A stretch of DNA of 64,000 nucleotides from MWCO01 sp964488865 (GTDB lineage Bacteria; Myxococcota_A; Polyangia; Polyangiales; Polyangiaceae). The stretch is taken from the NCBI GenBank assembly GCA_964488865.1, contig CAZAWR010000018.1:1-64000 (forward strand), read 5' to 3'. The notes under the pieces are model-generated. The model saw only the letters and a program-made list of their open reading frames with translations, had not been told where the DNA came from and did no database searches. This document shows positions 8,617 through 17,600 of this stretch, in pieces; within the stretch, counting starts at the first letter, position 1; each line of letters opens with the position of its first letter. The translations under genes were made by a program, and so were the position numbers.

Positions 8617-10148
8617 GAGCGTGGTCCTGGCTTGCCATCGGTGTCGTTGCTGCTTCGTGTGGAGGCGGTGCGGAATTGGACAGTCTCCCGGGCGATCCGC
8701 CGGTTCCCCCGGACAGCTGCGGCGACGGCGTTTGTTCCGCCGATGACGCGGAGTATTGCGAGACGTGCCCCGAGGACTGCGGCGCGTGCGGGACGTGCGG
8801 CGACGGATCGTGCCAGGAGGGCATCGAGTACTGCGAGGAGTGTCCGCAGGATTGTGGGGCGTGCGGGACGTGCGGTGATGGGACGTGTGACGAGGCGGAG
8901 GCCGAGGACTGCGGGACGTGCGCCGACGACTGTGGGGCGTGCACGGACTGTGGTGACTCGGTGTGCGACGAGGGCTCGGGGGAGACCTGTGAAGCCTGTT
9001 CGGAAGACTGCGGCGTTTGCGACCCGTGTGGCAACGGGGACTGCGAAGCGGAGGAGACGTGCTCGACGTGCGAGACGGATTGCGGGCGATGCGATCCTTG
9101 CGGGGACGGCGTGTGCAACCCGGATCAGGGCGAGGACTGCACTACGTGCCCGAAGGACTGCGTCGCGGGCTGCGGCGTTCGCGAGGGCTGCGTGCAAGGG
9201 GATTTCAAGGCGTACTGGGGCAACTTGCACGCGCACACGAGCTACTCCGACGGGGAGCTGACGCCAGCGAAGGCTTTCGATCATGCGCGGGCGGCGAAGC
9301 TGGACTTCATGTGGGTGACCGATCACAAGGGGCAGATGTCGCAGGACCAGTGGGGCCACTGCCGGACGATGGCGGACGCCGCCACCGTCGATGGGGAATT
9401 CGTTGCGGGGTGCGGCTACGAGATCGTCATCCTCACGGACGGGGGTGTCCAGCTGGGCCACTTCAACTTCCTGTTTGTGTCGAAGATGATTCCGGCGCCC
9501 AAGGGTTTGCCCAATCTCTACCAGGCGGTGGCGGATTGCAGCCCGTGCGTGGGGCAGTGGAATCACCCCCCGAACCCAGCGAACTTCCATGACTACCAGT
9601 ACTTCCCGGTGGCGAAGGACGCGATGCGCCTCATCGAGTTCAACGGAGCGGGGACGTGGGAGGTGAAGCAAGCGGAGTACCTCGCGGCGCTTCGCCAGGG
9701 CTGGCTGGCCTCCCCCGCGTTCAACGAGGACAATCACCACCAGAACTGGGGCGACTCTCCCAGGGCCACGGGCGTGTTCACCCACGAGCTTTCCCGCCTC
9801 GGGATCCGCAGTGCCGTGCGGGGACGAAGGACGTTCGCAACCCTGGACGACACTGCGTCGATCCAGATGAAGGCCGACGACGTGTGCTGGATGGGATCGG
9901 AGCTGCGAGGCCTTGGGGACACGGTGCTCACCGTGGTCGCACGAGACAAGCAGGCTGGCGACGGGTTCAAGCGGATCGTGCTGCTCGGTCCCCAGGGCAA
10001 GGAGTTGGCTTCCCATGGGTGCCAGGACCAGACGCCGTGCACTGCGAAGTTCAATCGTCACGTGAGCGGGGAGACGCACTTTGTGGCCATGGCGATCCAG
10101 ACGGACGGGGCGCGGGTCATCTCGGCGCCCATCTGGTTCAAGCCGTAG
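8613..10148 (+). CDS. Cys-rich repeat lipoprotein with a PHP-type metallophosphoesterase domain
   Basis: A 511-residue protein with a lipoprotein signal (lipobox VAASC, Cys16). Six tandem repeats of about 25 residues follow, each of the form CGDGxC, an acidic run, C-x-x-C-x-x-DCG-x-C (about residues 36-185). They are compatible with disulfides or metal binding. The rest is a PHP-like domain: GNLHAHTSYSDGELTPAKAF then FMWVTDHKGQM matches the first two PHP motifs, and NQWNHPPN-like and EDNHHQNWGD stretches supply later His residues. PHP enzymes hydrolyse phosphoesters with two or three metals. Here the signal puts the domain outside the cytoplasm. The substrate is unknown. It overlaps the upstream DTW gene by four bases. 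Confidence 0.8.
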   Translation: MRAWSWLAIGVVAASCGGGAELDSLPGDPPVPPDSCGDGVCSADDAEYCETCPEDCGACGTCGDGSCQEGIEYCEECPQDCGACGTCGDGTCDEAEAEDCGTCADDCGACTDCGDSVCDEGSGETCEACSEDCGVCDPCGNGDCEAEETCSTCETDCGRCDPCGDGVCNPDQGEDCTTCPKDCVAGCGVREGCVQGDFKAYWGNLHAHTSYSDGELTPAKAFDHARAAKLDFMWVTDHKGQMSQDQWGHCRTMADAATVDGEFVAGCGYEIVILTDGGVQLGHFNFLFVSKMIPAPKGLPNLYQAVADCSPCVGQWNHPPNPANFHDYQYFPVAKDAMRLIEFNGAGTWEVKQAEYLAALRQGWLASPAFNEDNHHQNWGDSPRATGVFTHELSRLGIRSAVRGRRTFATLDDTASIQMKADDVCWMGSELRGLGDTVLTVVARDKQAGDGFKRIVLLGPQGKELASHGCQDQTPCTAKFNRHVSGETHFVAMAIQTDGARVISAPIWFKP

Positions 10149-10161
10149 GCCTGGCGCCTAC
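10145..10161. terminator. Short hairpin between convergent genes
   Basis: GTAGGC (10145-10150) and GCCTAC (10156-10161) form a six-base-pair stem with a five-base loop. It overlaps the stop codon of the PHP lipoprotein and sits in the 18-base gap before the convergent FAH-family gene. There is no U-tract, so this is a weak candidate. Confidence 0.35.
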
Positions 10162-10166
10162 CGATG

Positions 10167-10940
10167 TCACTCCTTGCGGACCGTGACGACGAGCACCCCG
10201 ACGCCCTCAATCTCCACCTCGAACCGATCACCGTCCACCAGCGGACCTACCCCCGACGGCGTTCCTGTCGCGATGAGGTCTCCCGGCTCCAGCGTCATGG
10301 CCTGGCTCAGGTGCGACACCAGGTGGGCGACGTCGAACATCATGTCGCGCGTGTTGCCGTCCTGGCGCACGTCACCGTTGACGCGGCCCACGACGCGAAG
10401 GGCTGACGGGTCGAGTCCCGTGACCACGTCGGGGCCGACGGGGCAGAAGGTGTCGAAGCCCTTGGCGCGGGACCACTGCCCGTCGGCGCGTTGCAGGTCC
10501 CGTGCGGTGACGTCTCCCACGGCGGTGTAGCCGAAGACGTGGTCCATCGCGCGTTCGACGGGGATGCGTTTTCCGCCGCGACCGATCACCACGCCAAGCT
10601 CCGCCTCGTGCTCGACGCGCTCACTTTCGGGCGGGAGCAGCACGGTTCCGCCGGGAGCGAGCAGGGAGGACGGCGGCTTGAGGAACAGCAGCGGGATCTT
10701 TGGCACCTCCGCCCCCATCTCCTTGGCGTGCGCGCCATAGTTCCGGCCGATGCACAGGATTTTGTTCGGCTGCACCGGGCAGAGGAGCCGCGCTTCCGCC
10801 CGCGCCAGGCTGCGTCCGGTCTCTTGCTCCCCATGCCATGGAGCCGCAGCCAGCAGCACCAAGACGTCGCCTTCCACCCGAGCGTAGGCCGTCGTCTCGT
10901 CGGCCAGCGCGAACCTTCCGTATCGCCCCTGCTTGGTCAT
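10167..10940 (-). CDS. Fumarylacetoacetate hydrolase (FAH) family protein
   Basis: A 257-residue member of the FAH superfamily, which cleaves or decarboxylates beta-dicarbonyl acids with a divalent metal. KILCIGRNYGAHAKEMG is the usual entry to the fold. EHEAELGVVIG supplies the metal-binding E-x-E pair, GDVTARDLQ gives the downstream Asp, and QWSRAKGFDTFCPVGP gives the substrate-loop Lys. DLIATGTPSGVGP is the standard C-terminal motif. The length fits the 2-hydroxyhepta-2,4-diene-1,7-dioate isomerase/acylpyruvase branch, whose substrates cannot be told apart from sequence. ATG start at 10940. It sits 45 bases downstream of a DtxR-type regulator gene in the same direction; a functional link is not evident. 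Confidence 0.92.
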   Translation of the reverse strand: MTKQGRYGRFALADETTAYARVEGDVLVLLAAAPWHGEQETGRSLARAEARLLCPVQPNKILCIGRNYGAHAKEMGAEVPKIPLLFLKPPSSLLAPGGTVLLPPESERVEHEAELGVVIGRGGKRIPVERAMDHVFGYTAVGDVTARDLQRADGQWSRAKGFDTFCPVGPDVVTGLDPSALRVVGRVNGDVRQDGNTRDMMFDVAHLVSHLSQAMTLEPGDLIATGTPSGVGPLVDGDRFEVEIEGVGVLVVTVRKE

Positions 10941-10985
10941 GCCCCCGGTTTCTAGCCGAACTCGTTGTGGAACGATAGCGGTCGG

Positions 10986-11750
10986 TCACGGCGCCGGGAT
11001 CGTCAGCACACAGCGGGCGTGCTCCTTCTCCACCTGCAGGTCGAACCCACCGATCTGCACCCAGATCGACTTGCCATCGGCCGCATGCCGCATCACCAAA
11101 AGCTGCGCTCCGGGAAGGAAACCCCGATCGAGCAGTGCTTGTCGCACCTCACCGGGCGCCTCGACTTGCGCCACGTGCGCCCTGCGCTCCGGAGGCAAGT
11201 CCCACAACGTGAGCATTCGCTCTTGCGCGACGTTCAGGTGACGATGTGCTTTCCGGCACGACCCGGAGCACTTGGGGGACCCCTCGTGCACGACGGAGCA
11301 AGCGTGGAACTTCGCGAGCAACTCCGGGCCGTCGGGGCAGACCTGAAGGAACTCGAAGAAGCGCGCCAGGTGCTCCATGCCTCGGGGCGAGAGGCTGTGC
11401 TCCATGGCACACGCGTTGGTCCTCGCCTCTTCCCCCGGCATCTGCAGGAACTTCTCGAAGAACTGCGTGAGCAGCTCGTGTCGCGCGTAGATGCTTCGCG
11501 CCAGCTGCTCGCCGGCGGGGGTGAGGTCGATGTACTCGCGGTGCGCGTAGTCGATGAGACCCATGGCAGCCAGGCGTCGCATGGCCGGCGATACGGAACC
11601 CGCCCGCACGCCTCGTGCCTTGGCGATGTCCTTCACGCGCGCCAGCTTCTGGTCACGCACCAGCACGTAGATCGTCTCGAGGTAATCCTCGAGCGCACTG
11701 GTCAGCTCCGCCGGCTGGGAGGCTTGTTGCTTTTCTGGGTCCTCGGTCAA
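10986..11750 (-). CDS. DtxR/MntR-family metal-dependent transcriptional regulator with FeoA domain
   Basis: A 254-residue regulator. Residues 15-75 form the winged helix typical of DtxR (ALEDYLETIYVL, then VRAGSVSPAMRRLAAMGLI). Residues 80-140 form the metal-binding dimerisation domain (ARHELLTQFF, then NACAMEHSLSPRGMEHLARF). Residues about 180-254 form a FeoA/SH3-like domain ending in CVLTIPAP. Between them lies an unusual Cys/His-rich stretch, HACSVVHEGSPKCSGSCRKA, absent from textbook DtxR or MntR, which could bind an extra metal or cluster. The start must be TTG at 11750, because an in-frame stop lies just upstream and no ATG occurs before the helix. It probably represses iron or manganese genes; targets are not visible here. 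Confidence 0.88.
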   Translation of the reverse strand: MTEDPEKQQASQPAELTSALEDYLETIYVLVRDQKLARVKDIAKARGVRAGSVSPAMRRLAAMGLIDYAHREYIDLTPAGEQLARSIYARHELLTQFFEKFLQMPGEEARTNACAMEHSLSPRGMEHLARFFEFLQVCPDGPELLAKFHACSVVHEGSPKCSGSCRKAHRHLNVAQERMLTLWDLPPERRAHVAQVEAPGEVRQALLDRGFLPGAQLLVMRHAADGKSIWVQIGGFDLQVEKEHARCVLTIPAP

Positions 11751-12144
11751 TCGTCACCGTGTCCGATCGCGTCGGGTTGCTCGCGAACATTCGCTGCCTG
11801 CATCATAGCCCTCCGGTTCGGGAGACGTGAAGCAGATCCCGCGTGCGGTCACGATGGGGCATGGCGCCCTGGTCTCACCCTGATCCGGAGCGAAGCGCCA
11901 GGCGGAGAGACCAACCTCCGGACCTTGCTTTTCGAAACGGCGAGGCGGCCTGCCACCGACGAAGCGGGTCAGCATGGGTCGCTTCGGGCGCACAACCCGT
12001 CGCCACGCAGCTACCCACATCCGCACAAGCAACGAAACCATCTGCGCCTCTCTGCCGAATCTGCGGCCAACTCCGATGGCTCCGAATCTGGGTTCCCCTC
12101 ACCGGTGGCTTGACGTTGCCCCGCGGCGTGGGTAGCGAGGTTTC
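11751..12144. other. Intergenic region holding a dispersed repeat
   Basis: This 394-base gap between a leftward regulator and a rightward cupin gene contains no convincing gene. About 214 bases of it are the repeat listed separately. The left 120 bases should contain the regulator's promoter, and the right 50 bases the cupin's leader, with GAGG about five bases before its ATG. Open frames through the repeat look spurious. Confidence 0.6.
11878..12091 (-). mobile_element. MITE-like dispersed repeat, copy A
   Basis: About 214 bases that match, in opposite orientation, 53185-53385 over nearly the whole length with scattered substitutions and a few small indels. Read on the minus strand, it begins GATTCGGAGC and ends GCTCCGGATC. 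These ends are imperfect 10-base terminal inverted repeats (9 of 10). It has no transposase and no clear target duplication. Non-autonomous transposable element is the simplest reading; a conserved RNA or structural repeat is the alternative. Confidence 0.65.
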
Positions 12145-12417
12145 ATGCAGATCATGGTCGAGCGCAACGCGGTCGATTCCAGGCTTCAGTCCCTGCAAGT
12201 GCGGTCGTGGCCAGTCTGGACCAAGGAGCCGTCGACGTTTCCGTGGACCTACGACGAGCAGGAGATGTGCTACTTCCTCGAGGGGGACGTGGTGGTGACG
12301 CCCGACGGCGGGCAGCCCGTGACCATGGGCCGAGGAGACCTCGTGACGTTCCCAGCCGGAATGCGGTGCACCTGGGAAGTCCGCGGCGCCGTGCGCAAGC
12401 ACTACCGGTTCGGCTGA
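12145..12417 (+). CDS. Small cupin-domain protein (DUF861 / ureidoglycine-aminohydrolase-like cupin)
   Basis: A 90-residue single-domain cupin. WPVWTKEPSTFPWTYDEQE, then CYFLEGDVVVTPDGG and GDLVTFPAGMRCTWEV, form the beta strands of the DUF861 cupin family. The expected metal-binding His residues of motif 1 are replaced (the sequence reads YDEQEMCYFLEG), as is common in this family. The catalytic role is unknown; (S)-ureidoglycine aminohydrolases are enzymes of the same fold. The ATG has GAGG upstream. The next gene, a formyltransferase-like protein, starts about 15 bases downstream, so the two are probably one transcript. Confidence 0.85.
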   Translation: MQIMVERNAVDSRLQSLQVRSWPVWTKEPSTFPWTYDEQEMCYFLEGDVVVTPDGGQPVTMGRGDLVTFPAGMRCTWEVRGAVRKHYRFG

Positions 12418-12432
12418 ACCCGTCCCTTGCCC

Positions 12433-13314
12433 ATGCGCATCGCCTTCCTCGGTCTTCCTCTCGCTGCCTTGCTGTTGCATGCGGACGGTCACGACATCGT
12501 GATCGCGGGCCTTCGCAACGGGTTGACCCTGGGGCAGCGACGGTTGGGGGCGAGACTCGGGTGGGAGCGTTTGGTCGTCGACCCTCACCATGATTGGGCC
12601 ACGTTTCAGAGGCGGGTTCGAGACCTGCGGCCCGAGTTGCTCGTCAGCTGGTTCTTCACGCGTCGGATTCCGATGGGGGTCGTACAGGCGTGCTCGCTCG
12701 GGGGCATCGGGGTGCACCCTTCGTTGTTGCCGCGCCATCGAGGACCGGACCCATTCTTCGCGGCCCTTGATGCGGGCGACGACGTGACGGGGGTGACGGT
12801 TCACCGCATCGAGGAGAGCTACGACACCGGGGCGATTCTGGCCCAGCGATCCTTACCGATCGATCCGCGGTGGAACGCGTGGGACCTGGCGCGGGCGCTG
12901 GACCGGCCGTCGCTCGCGCTGTTGCGGGAGACCGTGGCGACGTTCGCTGCGGGCAAGCCGATCCTCGGCACGCCGCAGGACGAGTCGAAGGCGACGCAGG
13001 CGCCGTTCCCTGCGCCGGAGCAACGGGTGTTGTGCTGGACCTGGCCGGCCGAGGCCATCGTGCGGCGGGTTCGCGCCTTGGCACCGAACCCCGGCGCGCT
13101 GGCCTTTCCGGGGGATGTTCCCCTCGTCGTGCTCGAGGTCGAGGTCCGGCCGGTTCACGCGGTACTGGAGCCGGGAGAGGCAGCCGTGATCGATGGGATA
13201 GCCGTGGTTCGCGCAGCGGACGAGGGGGTGGCGCTGCTGCGTGGTGAAGTCGACGGCCACGACTGGGGACCGGACGACATCGCACATCAGATTGCTTCTA
13301 GCGTGGTCAAATGA
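12433..13314 (+). CDS. Formyltransferase-like protein (methionyl-tRNA formyltransferase fold)
   Basis: A 293-residue protein of the formyl_transf_N fold used by Fmt, PurN and sugar formyltransferases, which move a formyl group from 10-formyltetrahydrofolate to an amine. The core is GVHPSLLPRHRGPDPFFAAL followed by VTVHRIEESYDTGAIL, which contains the catalytic His and Asp. The catalytic Asn of the usual N-x-H triplet is Gly here (GIGVHPS). An Fmt_C-like region of about 90 residues ends the protein. The ATG at 12433 is preferred over a TTG six bases earlier. It is probably not the housekeeping Fmt, because it is diverged and not next to def. Substrate and activity are unknown. Confidence 0.8.
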   Translation: MRIAFLGLPLAALLLHADGHDIVIAGLRNGLTLGQRRLGARLGWERLVVDPHHDWATFQRRVRDLRPELLVSWFFTRRIPMGVVQACSLGGIGVHPSLLPRHRGPDPFFAALDAGDDVTGVTVHRIEESYDTGAILAQRSLPIDPRWNAWDLARALDRPSLALLRETVATFAAGKPILGTPQDESKATQAPFPAPEQRVLCWTWPAEAIVRRVRALAPNPGALAFPGDVPLVVLEVEVRPVHAVLEPGEAAVIDGIAVVRAADEGVALLRGEVDGHDWGPDDIAHQIASSVVK

Positions 13315-13340
13315 TGCTAACGTAGGGCCGGGAGCTGGAA

Positions 13341-14633
13341 ATGTCCGACATCGCATCGAACGCACGCTCAGCCCGAGAGTCCCTTGCGAGGGGGTTGAAC
13401 CTCCTGCAGGCCAACCCGACTGCGCCGCCCGACTACCTGCAGGCGGCGGAGCCCATCGCCATGGCCATGGGTGCTCTTCATCGGATCGAGAAGGAAGGAG
13501 CAGCCGCGCTCAAGCCCTCAGCCACGGTGGCTCTGGACGCCGTGCGTGCAGCCCTGTCGATCCTGCAGTCCAAGGCGGCTGCCGACCCGTACATGATGCA
13601 AACCATGGAGGCGGTCGCGTCATCGCTCGGGACGATCTTCGGGTTGACCAAGTCCGCGGAGTTGGTGTCGGTTGCGGCTCCCCAGCCGGTGCAGCAGGCG
13701 CCCTACCAGCCGCCGGTGCAGCAAGCGCCTTATCAGCCGCCGGTGCATCAGCCCTATCAGCCGCCGGTGCAAGCGCCCTATCAACCGCCGGTGCATCAGC
13801 CCTATCAGCCACCGGTGCAGCAAGCGCCTTATCAGCCGCCGCTACAGCAGCCCTACCAGCCGCCGGTGCAGCAAGCGCCCTATCAGCCGCCGGTGCAGCA
13901 AGCGCCTTATCAGCCAGCCCCTGCACCGCAAGCCCCCTATCAACCACCGCCCGCGCAGGCCTACCAGCCGCCGGTGCAACAGGCTCCCTACCAGCCGCCG
14001 CCGCAGGTCCAGCCGCAGCAACTCTACGCACCGCCTCAGCCCCCCGCTGCGCAGCCGATGCAAGCGCAGCCGGCCTACGCGCCCCCTCCCGTCCCGGCTT
14101 ACGCGCCTCCGCCACAGCCGCAAGGCGGGTTCAAGCCACCGGGCGTCGCCTTGCCAGCCGCCCCCAACCCAGCGCCCGGCGGCTGGAGCGAGTCCGATCC
14201 CTTTGCCGCTCCCGCTGCTGCCGCTGCTGCTCCTGCTGCCGCTGCTGCCGCTGCTGCCGTAGCCGCAAGCCCAGATGCCTACCGCGGCGCCGACGTGCCC
14301 ATCATCGAAGCCGAGCTCGGCACCCACTCCGTCACCAACTTCTATCGCGGCCTCTCCGGCAGCGATGTCGTCGATCACGGCGGCCTCTTCGTCGCTACGT
14401 ACAACGTGCCCCACGTCGGCCAGACCCTCAAGGTGCAGGTCTCATTGCCCGGAGGCTATGAGTTCGAGGCGATCGGGGTTGTGCGTTGGACCCGTGAGTC
14501 TCGCGAGTCGATGACCTCCGACGTGTCCCCTCCCGGGTGTGGCATCCAGTTTACCCACATCGCGCCTGAGGCTCGACAGCTCGTGTACCGGTACGTACGC
14601 AACCGCGAACCCTTGTTCCACGACGACCTGTAG
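13341..14633 (+). CDS. PilZ-domain protein with Pro/Gln/Tyr-rich repeat linker
   Basis: A 430-residue protein. Residues 1-110 are Ala-rich and helical. Residues about 113-290 are a low-complexity linker made of repeated PYQPP and VQQA or VHQ units. A poly-Ala run follows near residue 295-310. The last 110 residues form a PilZ-like domain of the kind expanded in myxobacteria (GGLFVATYNVPHVGQTLKV, then AIGVVRWTRES and GCGIQFTHIAPEARQLV). Many PilZ domains bind cyclic di-GMP through an N-terminal RxxxR and a D/NxSxxG motif. Here RGLSG and DVVDHGGLF only partly fit, so binding is uncertain. It starts 26 bases after the formyltransferase-like gene and overlaps the next start by one base. Confidence 0.85.
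   Translation: MSDIASNARSARESLARGLNLLQANPTAPPDYLQAAEPIAMAMGALHRIEKEGAAALKPSATVALDAVRAALSILQSKAAADPYMMQTMEAVASSLGTIFGLTKSAELVSVAAPQPVQQAPYQPPVQQAPYQPPVHQPYQPPVQAPYQPPVHQPYQPPVQQAPYQPPLQQPYQPPVQQAPYQPPVQQAPYQPAPAPQAPYQPPPAQAYQPPVQQAPYQPPPQVQPQQLYAPPQPPAAQPMQAQPAYAPPPVPAYAPPPQPQGGFKPPGVALPAAPNPAPGGWSESDPFAAPAAAAAAPAAAAAAAAVAASPDAYRGADVPIIEAELGTHSVTNFYRGLSGSDVVDHGGLFVATYNVPHVGQTLKVQVSLPGGYEFEAIGVVRWTRESRESMTSDVSPPGCGIQFTHIAPEARQLVYRYVRNREPLFHDDL
13681..14010 (+). repeat. In-frame tandem repeats coding the PYQPPVQQA linker
   Basis: Irregular 24- to 30-base units encode variants of PYQPPVQQA, PYQPPVHQ and PYQPPVQA about a dozen times inside the PilZ-protein gene. Units are close to identical at DNA level, for example repeated TATCAGCCGCCGGTGCA, so copy number is likely to vary by slippage or recombination between strains. 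Confidence 0.85.
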
Positions 14634-17600
14634 TGACCCACCGGACCGCTTCGGGTAAGGGGGGCTCACGGGGCGTGGACGCCCCGCGGCATCTTCTTGT
14701 GCGTTGCTCCCGCCCGTGGCGAGCGTTGGGACTTGCGTGCTTGACGGTGCTCTGGGTGCTGCTCCTTGCCCCGACCGCACGAGCCGGGGACCCCTACCTC
14801 GAGTGGTGGACCATCCACGCGCCTCACGCGCGCATCCACTACCACCAGGGGCTCGAACCGATCGCGGACCGCGTCGCGGACCTGTACGAGCGCCTGCACG
14901 ACAGGATGGGTGAGGATCTGCGCTGGTCCCCGTCGCACGTGGTCGAGATCGTGATCACGGACGGCACCGACAGCGCCAACGGGTCGGCCACGGCGTTTCC
15001 GTACAACACGGTCCGGCTCTTCGTTACCGGCCCCGACGACATGTCACCGCTCGGTGATCACGACGATTGGTACCTCGAGCTGCTGTCCCACGAGTTCACG
15101 CACATCCTGCACATGGACAACATCACGGGGGCGCCTGCCGTGGTCAATTCGATCCTGGGGCGCACGCTCTCCCCGAACCAGGCCCAGCCTCGCTGGATCC
15201 TCGAGGGCTTCGCGATCATCCACGAGTCGCGTCACTCGACCGGCGGGCGCATGCGCTCGAGCATGTTCGACATGTTCCTGCGTGCGGACGTGCTCGACGA
15301 TCGGATCATGGGGCTCGACGAGATGTCTCATTCGCCCCGGCGGTGGCCCCAGGGCAATGTCTGGTACCTGTACGGGTCTCGGTTTCTCGGGTGGGTCACG
15401 GACCTCTACGGTTACGACGTGCTTCCCGCGGTTGCCGCGGACACCGGGTCTCAGCTCATCCCCTACGGCTTGAACCGGAACATCCGACGTGTCACTGGGC
15501 GTACCTACGAGGAGCTCTATGCAGGGTGGATCCAGCACTTGCGCAAGCACTATCGCGAGCAGCTCGATGCGGTACACCGTCGGGGTCTACGAGAAGGCAA
15601 GCGGCTGACGTTTCGCGGCGAGCGGGTCTCGAGCCCCCGCTTCGTTCCTCCGTCCGCGCGGACCTTGGCCGGTCACGCGGAAGTCCTCGTTCACGCCGGC
15701 GACAGCCACGACCGCGCCGGCTTCTACCGCGTGATGCTCGACAGCCCCACGCGACCGCGCCCCCAAGACGAAGCGTTGATGGTGCGCGCAGACGGCCAGT
15801 GCTCTGCGTCGTTTCTGCCCGACGGGACCATGATCTACACCGCCGTCGAGCCGTGGCGCCGGGTGTACTTCTTCCACGACCTGCATCGCATCGGGCCTCG
15901 CCAGCGCGCGACCTCGGGCATGGAGCCTTCCATCCAGCGCCTGACCTTCGGACACCGCGCCCGAGACCCCGACGTGAGCCCCGACGGCAGGCGCATCGTG
16001 TACACCGTGAACACCAGAGGGACGTCGTACCTCAAGATCGCCGACATCTCCGCCGAGGGCGCGATCCAGGACGCGCGCACGCTCGTGCCCAGCGCCCGCT
16101 ACGAGCAGGTCTACACCCCGCGCTTCTCCCCCGACGGCAAACACGTGGCGTACAGCGTGTGGACGCGCGGCGGCTATCGAGACATCCGCATCGTGGACGT
16201 GTCCACCGGGCAGTTCCGGCAGCTCCAGTACGACCGTGCGATGGACATGCAACCGAGCTACTCCCGTGACGGCAAGTACCTGCTGTACTCGTCGGACCGC
16301 ACGGGCATCGCGAACGTGTATGCCTACGAGCTGGCGACGGGAGATCTTCATCAGGTCACGAACGTGCGGACGGGGGCGTATCAGCCTGAGCTTTCGCCGG
16401 ATGGGAAGACCCTCGTGTACGTGGGGTACACGTCGTTTGGGTACGATCTGTACGGGATGGAGTTCGATTCCGAGCAGTTCTTGGAGCCGTTGCCGCAGGC
16501 GGCGGAGCGTCCGCAAGCCCCGGTGGAGCCGCCGCGCAAGAAGTGGGACAGGAGGCCGTACAACCCGCTCCCGTCCCTTCGACCGCGTGCGTACTCGCTG
16601 AAGTACGGCCCGGGGACGTATGGCCAAGCGCTCACGGTGGAGGCCACCGGTTCGGACGTGGTGGGACATCACACGGTGCTGATGTCGGCGAACTTCGAGA
16701 CCGAAGAGACGATGCCCTTCGCCAGCGCGCGATACAGCTACAACCGCCTTCCGTTCACGTACTTTTCGTCGCTGTTCACCTCCGTGGCGCCCCGCAGGGG
16801 CTACCTGGTCAACGACGAGGAACCCGTGTGGCTGGAGCGTACGGTGGGGTGGACGAACGGGCTTGTGTATGCGAAGGCGCGGGCGTTTGACAGCCAGAGC
16901 TATGCGTTGTCGTACTCGATCGCGAGGAACGACGGCGAGCTACCTGTGGGCAGGGACCTTGACCCGTACGCGAGGGTGGGGCGGGACCCCATTCGCAGCA
17001 ACATCGGTGTGGCGCGGGCTTCCTGGGCGTATTCGAACGCGGAGCGGTACGCGATGAGCGTGGGTCCCGAGCGTGGGTTCACGCTGGGAGCGGCCGCGGA
17101 CCTTGCCGACGTCTACACCGCGAGCGACTACTCGATCTACGCTTTCAACTACCAGGCCACGGCGTATCTGCTCATGCCGTGGCTCGACCACCACAGCGTG
17201 GCCTTGCACCTTGGGGGTGGGGCTTCCGCGGGGAACTACCCGCGGCGCGGGCTCTTCTTCGTGGGCGGTTTCATGGACACGAAGATCGAGGACGTCATCA
17301 ACAACACGATCTTCCAGGGTGGCTTCGTGCTGCGCGGCTACGAGCCGGTGAGCTTCATCGGGAGCCAGTACCACCTCGCCAACGCGGAGTACCGTTTTCC
17401 GATCGCCACGGTGGACAGTGGCGTCTCGACCTTGCCCTTCTTTTTGCAGCGGATCTCGGGCAACCTTTTCGTCGACTACGGGGGGGCGTTCAACAAGCTC
17501 GACATCGAGAACCACCGAGACCAGTTCCACACGGGGGTCGGGGGTGAGCTCTTCCTCGACCTGCAGCTGGGCTACTACACCTTGCTCAACATCCGGCTCG

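Noticed and set aside
8415..10079. 554-codon open frame on the - strand
   Set aside because: It is antisense to the PHP lipoprotein; its Ala/Arg/Val repeats mirror the Cys-rich repeats of the real gene.
11754..12041. 95-codon frame in the dispersed repeat, similar to a frame in copy B
   Set aside because: The frames of the two copies diverge by frameshifts and the similarity is at DNA level, so it reflects a non-coding repeat.
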